Shown here in pieces: positions 5,030 through 10,951 of a DNA stretch of 14,709 nt (within the stretch, counting starts at the first letter, position 1; the number at the start of each line of letters is the position of its first letter). The DNA lies in contig JAZBPJ010000139.1 in the NCBI GenBank assembly GCA_036351575.1, positions 1 through 14,709 of the forward strand. Direction: 5' to 3'. The stretch comes from JABDPF01 sp036351575 (GTDB taxonomy: Bacteria; Pseudomonadota; Gammaproteobacteria; Xanthomonadales; SZUA-36). A program made the position numbers and the translations under genes. The notes below the pieces were generated by a model that worked only from the letters and a program-made list of their open reading frames with translations, made no database searches and was not told the origin of the DNA.

Positions 5030-6076
5030 ATGCATTGGACGCTGAGAGATGGTTGCGGCCTGGACGACGTTTTGATCCAGTTGGCTAAGGGCCGCGATGT
5101 CTTCGCCCCGGTCGAGGGCGAAAATGGCAACTACAGCTTGTCAAAATCCGATGGTTGGCGAAGGGGCGTAAACACACTTGCGCCATACCGCCAGACCGAA
5201 CCCCTCAAAGCGCTGTTTTTCCCGGCCCGGGAGTATATCGGGCGGTGGAAAGACGTGTCGCTGCGAAGCCCGATGCCCAAGCGCATCGTCTTCGGGGTCA
5301 AGAACTGCGACCTCTCGTCGCTCGGCATTTTTGACCACGTGTTCCTGCACGGCGTGGCCGAAGACCCGTACTACGCCGAGGCGCGGCGCAACACCGTGCT
5401 GGTCAGCAGCGACTGCAGTAGCCACCGCGACGTGTGTTTCTGCCCGGCGGTCGGCGAGCAGCCCTGGCCCAAGGCCGGCTTTGACATCAACATCGCCGAG
5501 ACCCCGGACGGGGTGCTGCTGGAGGACGGCTCCAGCCAGGGCGCGATGCTGCTCGAGTCCGCCGGCGATCTGCTGAAGCCGGCCGAAGACGCCCTGGTGG
5601 AGCGCGTGAAAAGTCAGCGCGAGAAACACTACCAGGACCTCGCCGAGGACTGCAGCGCACGGGGTCTTAAACCCGGCTCGAAGCTGCAGGAAGCGATCGA
5701 GGGCGCGTTCGGTGACGGCTTGTGGGCGCGCTACGCCGAGCACTGCGTGGAGTGCGGGGCCTGCAACTTTGTCTGCTGCACCTGCCATTGTTTCCTGCTG
5801 GCGGACGGCATGGACGAAAACGGCGAAGCGGCGCGCACCAAGCTCTGGGACGCCTGCCTCTACGACGGCTTTGCCCGCACCGCCGGCGGCGGCACGCCAA
5901 GGCCGTACCGCGCCGAGCGCCTGCGCAACCGTTTCGACAAGAAGTTCTCCTACTTTCCGCAAGTCATGGGCCGTTTCGCCTGTGACGGCTGCGGGCGCTG
6001 CACCGAGGCGTGCATTGCGAATATCGATATCAGGGACGTGCTGAAAGACGCCATGGAGGCGGCGGCAGTGGCCTGA
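5030..6076 (+). CDS. Sulfhydrogenase beta-like / AsrA-like Fe-S electron transfer subunit
   Basis: A 348-residue cytoplasmic Fe-S protein of the HydB/AsrA family, the subunit that in group 3b hydrogenases passes electrons between the NAD(P)-binding flavoprotein and the hydrogenase. The N-terminal family segment PLKALFFPAREYI precedes FGVKNCDLSSLGIFD and a Cys group C129/C136/C138 (DCSSHRDVCFC). Two [4Fe-4S] sites follow: C239-C242-C245-C249 (CVECGACNFVC), with extra cysteines 250, 252 and 254, and C318-C321-C324-C328 (CDGCGRCTEAC). It is the first gene of the operon behind the FNR-type promoter. In group 3b operons this subunit is followed by gamma, delta and alpha; here gamma is followed by a group 4 module instead. 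The Shine-Dalgarno is weak (TGGA). Confidence 0.88.
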   Translation: MHWTLRDGCGLDDVLIQLAKGRDVFAPVEGENGNYSLSKSDGWRRGVNTLAPYRQTEPLKALFFPAREYIGRWKDVSLRSPMPKRIVFGVKNCDLSSLGIFDHVFLHGVAEDPYYAEARRNTVLVSSDCSSHRDVCFCPAVGEQPWPKAGFDINIAETPDGVLLEDGSSQGAMLLESAGDLLKPAEDALVERVKSQREKHYQDLAEDCSARGLKPGSKLQEAIEGAFGDGLWARYAEHCVECGACNFVCCTCHCFLLADGMDENGEAARTKLWDACLYDGFARTAGGGTPRPYRAERLRNRFDKKFSYFPQVMGRFACDGCGRCTEACIANIDIRDVLKDAMEAAAVA

Positions 6077-6081
6077 TAACG

Positions 6082-6099
6082 GGGCGGCGCCTGCCGCCC
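6082..6099 (+). other. GC-rich hairpin in the 49-bp gap between the first two operon genes
   Basis: GGGCGGC (6082-6088), loop GCCT, GCCGCCC (6093-6099). No T-tract follows, so it is not a terminator. It may affect mRNA stability or relative expression of the two genes. Confidence 0.5.
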
Positions 6100-6125
6100 G
6101 CCAATAACAACGAGGGTTGAGATAC

Positions 6126-6968
6126 ATGGACCAACCGCTCTACATGCCGATACCGGCAGTCATCGAGAAAATCGAAGTCGAAACGCCGGAAATCAAGACG
6201 TTTCGGCTGCGTCCCGAGAAACCGGTGCCGTTCCGCGCCGGGCAGTTCGTCGAGTTGTTCCTGCCCGGTTTCGGCGAGGCGCCGTTCACGCCTTCCTCGT
6301 CTCCGAAAATTACCGACACCATGGAAATCACGATCATGCGCGCCGGGCGGGTCACCGCCGCGCTGCACGAGATGGCCGAGGGCGACGAACTGGGCGTGCG
6401 CGGACCGATGGGGCGCGCGTACCCGATCGAGGAGTTCAAGGGCAAAGACATTCTCGTCGTCGGCGGCGGCTGCGGCGTCGGGCCGCTGCGCTCGCTGCTG
6501 CTCGACCTGGTCGACGAGCGCGACCAGTACGAAAAAGTCACCGTGCGCTACGGCGCCAAGACGCACGAGAGCATCGTGTTTCGCGATGCCCAGGCGCGCG
6601 GCTGGGACGTGGGCGGCAACGGTGCGGGGCCGCTGGACGTGGTGCTCACCGTGGACCAGGAACACCCCGACTGGGACGGCCACGTCGGCGTGATCACCAC
6701 CATTCTCACGCCCGAGTACCTGGCGAAGCCGCCCGACGACGGCATCGCCGTGATGTGCGGCCCGCCGATCATGATGAAGTTCGGCACCGACGCCCTGCTG
6801 GAGCGCGGCTACCGGCCGCAGAACATTTACCTGTCCATGGAACGCAACATGAGCTGCGGGATCGGCCAGTGCGGCCATTGCCGGCTCGGCAAGTACTACA
6901 TCTGCAAGGACGGCCCGGTATTCACTTACGAAGAGGTTCAAGGGAACCCGAGGTTGTGGGATGACTGA
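6126..6968 (+). CDS. FAD/NAD(P)-binding [2Fe-2S] oxidoreductase, sulfhydrogenase gamma-like
   Basis: A 280-residue reductase of the ferredoxin-NADP reductase superfamily (HydG/AsrB/PyrK-like). It exchanges electrons between NAD(P)H and the Fe-S partner. Residues 1-100 form the FAD-binding barrel with FRAGQFVELFLPGFG and APFTPSSSP. Residues 105-235 form the nucleotide-binding domain with ILVVGGGCGVGPLRSLL and VMCGPPIMMKFG. The C-terminus carries the [2Fe-2S] ligands C244, C249, C252 and C260 (CGIGQCGHC, then YYIC). I start at ATG 6126 because GAGGG lies nine bases upstream; a TTG at 6117 is in frame but less suitable. The gene overlaps the following ferredoxin gene by eight bases. With the preceding gene it makes a diaphorase pair. 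Confidence 0.9.
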   Translation: MDQPLYMPIPAVIEKIEVETPEIKTFRLRPEKPVPFRAGQFVELFLPGFGEAPFTPSSSPKITDTMEITIMRAGRVTAALHEMAEGDELGVRGPMGRAYPIEEFKGKDILVVGGGCGVGPLRSLLLDLVDERDQYEKVTVRYGAKTHESIVFRDAQARGWDVGGNGAGPLDVVLTVDQEHPDWDGHVGVITTILTPEYLAKPPDDGIAVMCGPPIMMKFGTDALLERGYRPQNIYLSMERNMSCGIGQCGHCRLGKYYICKDGPVFTYEEVQGNPRLWDD

Positions 6969-7491
6969 GCGACTGATCATCGACCTGGCAGCCTGCGACG
7001 GCTGCCAAAGCTGCAGCGTGGGGCCGGCCGTGCTGGCGCTGCGCGAACGGGCCACCTTCGAGCTGGTCTGCCGCCGCTGCGAGCACGCCAGCTGCGTGCT
7101 GGCCTGTCCCTTCGACGCGCTGGAACGCAGCGCGGAGGGCATCATCAAGCGCCATAACATGCGCTGCGTCAGCTGCAAGAGCTGCGCGCTGGCCTGTCCC
7201 TTCGGCACCATCTACCAGGAGCTGCTGCCGTTTTACTCGATGGACTACGACGCGGCGGTGAGCCTGTTTTCAGGAGCCCGCGATGCGAGTGAAAAAGATC
7301 GCCGCGCACGCGGCGACCCGCAAACTCCAGAACCCGTTCGCGGGCAGGACGCGCTTCTGCAGCTGTGCCGCTGCAACGCGCTGGAGTACCGGGAAGTCGA
7401 TCCCGACGACCCGGACATCCACATCGTCGACGATTTCCTGGCGGCGCGCACGCGGCGCTGGATCCGCAAGGAGCAGGAGGTGGCGGCATGA
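6961..7491 (+). CDS. Polyferredoxin-like 4Fe-4S protein (HycB/HydN family, reduced cluster set)
   Basis: A 176-residue protein related to the HycB-type electron-transfer subunits of group 4 hydrogenases. Two complete [4Fe-4S] motifs are visible: C37-C40-C45-C49 (CRRCEHASCVLACP) and C69-C72-C75-C79 (CVSCKSCALACP). The first motif, C12-C15-C18, lacks its fourth cysteine. Where a fourth motif would be expected (residues ~95-150) there is a charged, Cys-poor stretch ending in LCRCNALEY. Neither alternative frame restores a Cys motif, so I see divergence rather than a simple frameshift. It probably links the diaphorase pair to the membrane hydrogenase. It overlaps its upstream neighbour by 8 bp and the downstream gene by 4 bp (ATGA). 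Confidence 0.85.
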   Translation: MTERLIIDLAACDGCQSCSVGPAVLALRERATFELVCRRCEHASCVLACPFDALERSAEGIIKRHNMRCVSCKSCALACPFGTIYQELLPFYSMDYDAAVSLFSGARDASEKDRRARGDPQTPEPVRGQDALLQLCRCNALEYREVDPDDPDIHIVDDFLAARTRRWIRKEQEVAA

Positions 7492-8411
7492 ATTCAACGC
7501 GCGTGTTCCTGGAGTTCCTGCTGTTTCCCGGACTGCTGTTCACCGCCGCGGCAGGGCTGCTGACCAGCTGGGTGGACCGCAAGGTTACTGCGATGGTGCA
7601 GATGCGCGTCGGCCCGCCGCTGCTGCAGCCGTTTTACGACCTGCGCAAGTATTTCATCAAGGAAACCTGCGTGCCGGAGGGCGGGGCGACCGGCCTGTTT
7701 CTGCTGGCGCCGCTGATCGGTTTCGCCGGCGTGACGCTGGCCTCGCTGATCCTGTGGCGCGCGCTGCTGAATCCGCAAGTGACCTTCGTCGGCGACCTGA
7801 TCGTGCTGGTCTACCTGCTGATGATGCCGGCGCTGGGCGTCGTGCTCGGCGCCTTCGCTTCGCGCAACCCGCTGGCCTCGATGGGCGGAAGCCGCGAGAT
7901 CCAGCTGATGATCGCCTACGAACTGCCGCTGGTGCTGGTGGTGCTGGTGCCGGTGATCCAGGCCGAGAGCATTCGCCTCGGCGAGCTGGTTAACGGCACG
8001 CCCGCTGCCACGTGGTCCGGCGCGCTGGCCCTGCTGGCCGGGCTGGCCTGCATGCAGGCCAAGCTGACGATCGTGCCGTTTGACATGCCCGAGGCCGAGA
8101 CCGAGCTGACCGGCGGCGTCTTTATCGAGTACTCGGGCCCGCCGCTGGGCGTGTACAAGCTGACCCGCGCGATGATGCTGTTCACGCTGCCGGTGTTCCT
8201 GGTGGCGCTGTTTTTCGGTGGTTTCGTTATCGGCCCGGGCCTGGCGCCCAAGCTATGGGGCCTGCTCGCCTGGTTCGTGCTGGTGGCCCTGACGGTGGTC
8301 ATCCGCAACACCACCCCGCGCCTGCGCACCGACCAGGCCGTGAAGTTTTTCTGGGGACCGGTCAGCCTGCTGGCGCTGGCGGCCGTGGTGCTCGCCTGGA
8401 TGGGGTATTGA
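7488..8411 (+). CDS. Group 4 [NiFe] hydrogenase membrane subunit, NuoH/HycD/MbhM-like
   Basis: A 307-residue, highly hydrophobic protein of normal NuoH-family length, with about eight membrane segments. Family features are DRKVTAMVQMRVGPPLLQPFYDLRKYFIKE near the N-terminus (the quinone-site/anchor loop region of complex I relatives), FASRNPLASMGGSREIQLMIAYELPL, and KLTIVPFDMPEAETELTGGVFIEYSGPPLGVYKL, the acidic loop segment thought to link electron transfer with ion translocation. It anchors the hydrogenase module in the membrane. The start at 7488 is supported by AGGAGG seven bases upstream and an ATGA overlap with the ferredoxin gene; a longer open frame upstream is only a shadow. Confidence 0.93.
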   Translation: MNSTRVFLEFLLFPGLLFTAAAGLLTSWVDRKVTAMVQMRVGPPLLQPFYDLRKYFIKETCVPEGGATGLFLLAPLIGFAGVTLASLILWRALLNPQVTFVGDLIVLVYLLMMPALGVVLGAFASRNPLASMGGSREIQLMIAYELPLVLVVLVPVIQAESIRLGELVNGTPAATWSGALALLAGLACMQAKLTIVPFDMPEAETELTGGVFIEYSGPPLGVYKLTRAMMLFTLPVFLVALFFGGFVIGPGLAPKLWGLLAWFVLVALTVVIRNTTPRLRTDQAVKFFWGPVSLLALAAVVLAWMGY

Positions 8412-8418
8412 TCGACAT

Positions 8419-8482
8419 GAGGGAGCGGGCACGGGCTCGCGACCTCGAGGAATTTCGGCCGCGCGGCGGCCTCCTACAGAGG
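8419..8482. repeat. REPIN-like inverted pair of REP palindromes
   Basis: The left REP is GGGAGCGGGCACGGGCTCGCGA, with stem GCGGGC / GCTCGC (8425-8430, 8435-8440, one G-U pair). The right REP is in inverted orientation: GGCCGC / GCGGCC (8457-8462, 8466-8471) followed by TCCTACAG, the complement of CTGTAGGA. This is the arrangement of REPs in Pseudomonas and Xanthomonas relatives. It fills most of the 80-bp gap between the membrane and small-subunit genes. Confidence 0.7.
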
Positions 8483-8491
8483 TAGGAAAAT

Positions 8492-8992
8492 ATGGGTTAC
8501 ACCGTAAACGCATTAACCAAGTCGCTGAACGTATTCCACCTGGGTGGCAGCGCTTGCAACAACTGCGATATCGAGATTCTCGACGCGCTGACGCCGAGGT
8601 ACGACCTCGAGCGTTTCGGCATCACGCTGGTGGGCAGCATCCGCCACGCCGACCTGATCCTGCTTTCCGGCATATTCAACAAGAAGGCCCGGCTGCGCAT
8701 GCTGGAAGTGCTGGCGCAGGCGCCCCGGCCCTACCTGGTGGTGGCCATCGGCGGCTGCCCGGCCAGCGGGCTGATCTTTCGCGATTCCTACAATTTTTAC
8801 GCCGCGCCGGCGGACTACGTGCCGATCGACGCCTTCATACCGGGCTGTCCCCCGAAGCCGGAGGCGATCATTTCCGGGGTGGTGACGGTGATCAAGGCGC
8901 TGCGCGAGGGGGCCATGGTGCCGAAATGCCTCGGCGAGCCCGACCGGGCCGGCGAAATGGCGCCGGTGCCGCAGGCGGAGGGTGCCGCATGA
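8492..8992 (+). CDS. Group 4 [NiFe] hydrogenase small subunit, NuoB/HycG/MbhJ-like
   Basis: A 166-residue protein carrying the proximal [4Fe-4S] cluster that delivers electrons to the NiFe site. All four ligands are visible: C22 and C25 (GGSACNNCDIEIL), C89 (AIGGCPASG) and C119 (IPGCPPKPEAI). The GSACNNCDIE form with spaced cysteines is typical of hydrogenases of group 4 rather than complex I, where the first pair is adjacent. There is no Tat signal, as expected for a cytoplasm-facing enzyme. The start has AGAGGTAGGA just upstream. It overlaps the next gene by ATGA. Confidence 0.93.
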   Translation: MGYTVNALTKSLNVFHLGGSACNNCDIEILDALTPRYDLERFGITLVGSIRHADLILLSGIFNKKARLRMLEVLAQAPRPYLVVAIGGCPASGLIFRDSYNFYAAPADYVPIDAFIPGCPPKPEAIISGVVTVIKALREGAMVPKCLGEPDRAGEMAPVPQAEGAA

Positions 8993-9651
8993 AAGCCAAA
9001 GACACCATCAACCGTATTCGCGGCGCGCTGGGCGACCATGCCGTTGCGTTCCAAATACGTGCCGACAACCGCGTGTACGTGGAAATTCGCCCGGAAACCG
9101 TGGTCGAGGCGGCCCAGCTGATGTTCGAGGAAATCGGCGCGCGGCTGCAGATCGCCACCGGTATCGATTCCGGTACGGGCATCGAGGTGATGTACCACTG
9201 GGCGCTGGATGAAGAGGACTGCGTGGTCACCGTCTGGGTGACCGTGCCTTACGGCAACCTGCAGCTGCCGTCGATCGCGGACTTCTGCCCGGCGGCGGAG
9301 TGGATCGAGCGCGAGATCTGGGAACTGCTCGGCGTCGATTTCATCGGGCACCCGGATATGCGGCACCTGCTGCTCAGCGACGACTGGCCGGAAGGCAATT
9401 ACCCGCTGAGAAAACAGGTTGTCAGCGAGAAGATCCCGGATCAAGTCCGGGATGACGCTACGGAGCGGGATGACGGAGCAGGGCATAAAAAAGAAAACGT
9501 CATCCCGGAATTTGCGGAGCAAATATCCGGGATCTCCCGCAAGATCCCGGATCAAGTCCGGGATGACGCTACGGAGCGGGATGACGCTACGGAGCGGGAT
9601 GACGGAGCGGAGCAGGATAACGACAAGAGTGAAAAGGGGGTGACGTCATGA
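8989..9651 (+). CDS. NuoC/HycE-N/MbhK-like hydrogenase subunit with repeat-derived C-terminal tail
   Basis: A 220-residue protein. Residues 1-143 form the 30-kDa (NuoC) domain: TGIDSGTGIEVMYHWAL, DFCPAAEWIEREIWELLGVDFIGHPDM and the usual terminal GNYPLRKQ. In relatives the protein ends shortly after this motif. Here 77 residues follow that are translated dispersed repeats: KIPDQVRDDATERDD twice, NVIPEFAEQISGI between, and tandem DDATER units. The tail is highly charged and probably disordered. I start at ATG 8989 (GGAGGG upstream, ATGA overlap with the small-subunit gene). The extended frame ends in an ATGA overlap with the catalytic-subunit gene, so translational coupling is kept. This subunit joins small and large subunits of the peripheral arm. 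Confidence 0.88.
   Translation: MKAKDTINRIRGALGDHAVAFQIRADNRVYVEIRPETVVEAAQLMFEEIGARLQIATGIDSGTGIEVMYHWALDEEDCVVTVWVTVPYGNLQLPSIADFCPAAEWIEREIWELLGVDFIGHPDMRHLLLSDDWPEGNYPLRKQVVSEKIPDQVRDDATERDDGAGHKKENVIPEFAEQISGISRKIPDQVRDDATERDDATERDDGAEQDNDKSEKGVTS
9430..9475. repeat. Type C repeat plus GGGATGACG tail, inside a coding sequence (copy 1)
   Basis: The stem CCCGGA / TCCGGG surrounds TCAAG and is followed by GATGACGCTACGGAGC. Identical over 46 bases to 9541-9586. Read in frame as KIPDQVRDDATERDD. Confidence 0.85.
9499..9538. repeat. Type B repeat inside a coding sequence
   Basis: The same form as 4039-4079 with inner stem ATTTGC / GCAAAT. Read in frame as VIPEFAEQISGIS. Confidence 0.85.
9541..9598. 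repeat. Type C repeat (copy 2) with 18-bp tandem units, inside a coding sequence
   Basis: The type C element is followed by ATGACGCTACGGAGCGGG at 9563-9580 and again at 9581-9598, then a partial unit. Eighteen bases equal six codons, so each added unit keeps the reading frame (DDATER). Confidence 0.85.
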
Positions 9652-10868
9652 CCAAGCGAACCATCGTCCCCATCGGCCCCTACCATGCGCTGCAGGAAGA
9701 GCCCGAGTTTTTCAAGCTGCACGTCGAGGGAGAGACCGTCGTCGGCATCGACATCGAGCTGGGCTACAACCACCGCGGCATCGAGAAACTGTCGGAGTCG
9801 AAGACCTTCGAGGAGACCGTTTTCCTGGTCGAGCGCATTTGCGGCATCTGCTCCACATCGCACCCGATCGCCTGCGTGCAGGCGGCCGAGGACGCCGGCG
9901 GTGTGCCGGTGCCGGAGCGCGCGCTGTTCATCCGCAGCATGGTGGGCGAACTGGAGCGCATCCACTCGCACCTGCTGTGGCTGGGCCTGGCCGGGCACTT
10001 CCTGGGTTTCAACACGCTGTGGATGTGGGCCTGGCGTTTTCGCGAAGACGTGCTCAACGTGCTCGAACTGATTACCGGCAACCGCAACCACTACGGCATG
10101 ATGAAGCCGGGCGGCGTCAGGCGCGATATCAAAGACAGCGACCTGCCGGCCATCCTCGACGTGCTGAAGAGCCTGGACAAGCCGGTCAAGATGTTTCGCG
10201 ACGCGGTCATCGAGGATCCCCTGGTGCACGCGCGCACCAAGGGAGTGGGCGTGCTGACGAAGGAAATGGCCATCGCCTACGGCGCGCTGGGGCCCACCGC
10301 GCGCGCTTCCGGCTACGACATCGACGTGCGCCGCGATCACCCGCACGCGGCTTACGACAAGATCGAGTGGGACGTGATCTGCACCAACAACGGCGACGTC
10401 TTCGACAAGGCGGTGGTGCGCATCCTCGAGATGTTGGAGTCGATCCGGATCATCGAGCAGTGCGCCGTGCAGCTGAAAACCGTGCGCGGCCCGGTGGATT
10501 CCGATCCGAAGACGATCCGTGCCGGCGACGGCATCGGCAATTACGAGGCGCCGCGCGGCGAGGTGTTCCACTACGTGCGCTCGGACGGCAGCAACACGCC
10601 CGTGCGGCACAAGGTGCGCGCGCCGAGTTTCATGAACGTGCCGACCAACCGCGTCACCGCGGTCGGCGGCACGGTGGCCGACGCCACCATCGTGCTGGCG
10701 GCCGTCGATCCCTGCTACTGCTGCACGGAGCGCATGGCCGTGGCGGTGGCGAGCCCAGGCGGGGAGCGCCTGTGGGGCGCGCAGGAACTGATCCGGCTGT
10801 CGCGTGAGAAGACTTTCCGCCTGATGGAGGAGAGCGGCTGGCGCGGGCCGGCGCCGCCGGCTGATTAG
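9648..10868 (+). CDS. Group 4 [NiFe] hydrogenase catalytic large subunit, NuoD/HycE-C/MbhL-like
   Basis: A 406-residue protein. The NiFe-binding cysteine pairs are both present: C65/C68 in ERICGICSTSH and C356/C359 in DPCYCCTER, so it is a hydrogenase and not a NuoD of complex I. Other family features are the N-terminal GPYHALQEEPEFFKLHVEG, GYNHRGIEKL, MVGELERIHSHLLWLG and RGEVFHYV. After CTER there is a 44-residue tail, similar to HycE-type precursors that are cut after this arginine by an endopeptidase once nickel is inserted; I infer a HycI-like protease is required, and none is in the window. AAGGGGGTG precedes the start, which overlaps the previous gene by ATGA. Confidence 0.95.
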   Translation: MTKRTIVPIGPYHALQEEPEFFKLHVEGETVVGIDIELGYNHRGIEKLSESKTFEETVFLVERICGICSTSHPIACVQAAEDAGGVPVPERALFIRSMVGELERIHSHLLWLGLAGHFLGFNTLWMWAWRFREDVLNVLELITGNRNHYGMMKPGGVRRDIKDSDLPAILDVLKSLDKPVKMFRDAVIEDPLVHARTKGVGVLTKEMAIAYGALGPTARASGYDIDVRRDHPHAAYDKIEWDVICTNNGDVFDKAVVRILEMLESIRIIEQCAVQLKTVRGPVDSDPKTIRAGDGIGNYEAPRGEVFHYVRSDGSNTPVRHKVRAPSFMNVPTNRVTAVGGTVADATIVLAAVDPCYCCTERMAVAVASPGGERLWGAQELIRLSREKTFRLMEESGWRGPAPPAD

Positions 10869-10882
10869 ACAGGCAGCAAGCC

Positions 10883-10930
10883 GTCACCCCGGAAAATGCG
10901 CAGCATTTATCCGGGGTCCGGGATGACGGG
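10883..10930. repeat. Type B palindromic repeat in the operon
   Basis: Outer stem CCCCGGA / TCCGGGG, inner stem AAATGC / GCATTT, followed by a GGGATGACGGGTAATGG end like that of the 64-bp unit. It occupies most of the 83-bp gap between the catalytic subunit and the antiporter subunit. Confidence 0.8.
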
Positions 10931-10951
10931 TAATGGTTTGGGAGAGATGAA

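Noticed and set aside
5141..6127. Long open frame on the minus strand opposite the first hydrogenase gene
   Set aside because: It is a GC-rich shadow frame; the plus strand shows clear Fe-S motifs.
7240..7390. Frameshift in the polyferredoxin gene explaining the missing cysteines
   Set aside because: The alternative frames do not give a CxxCxxC motif with plausible flanks, and the C-terminal reading frame ends in a normal ATGA overlap. A more complex rearrangement cannot be excluded.
9648..10868. Membrane-bound sulfane sulfur reductase (Mbs/Mbx type)
   Set aside because: Those relatives have lost part of the NiFe cysteine set; here all four cysteines are present.
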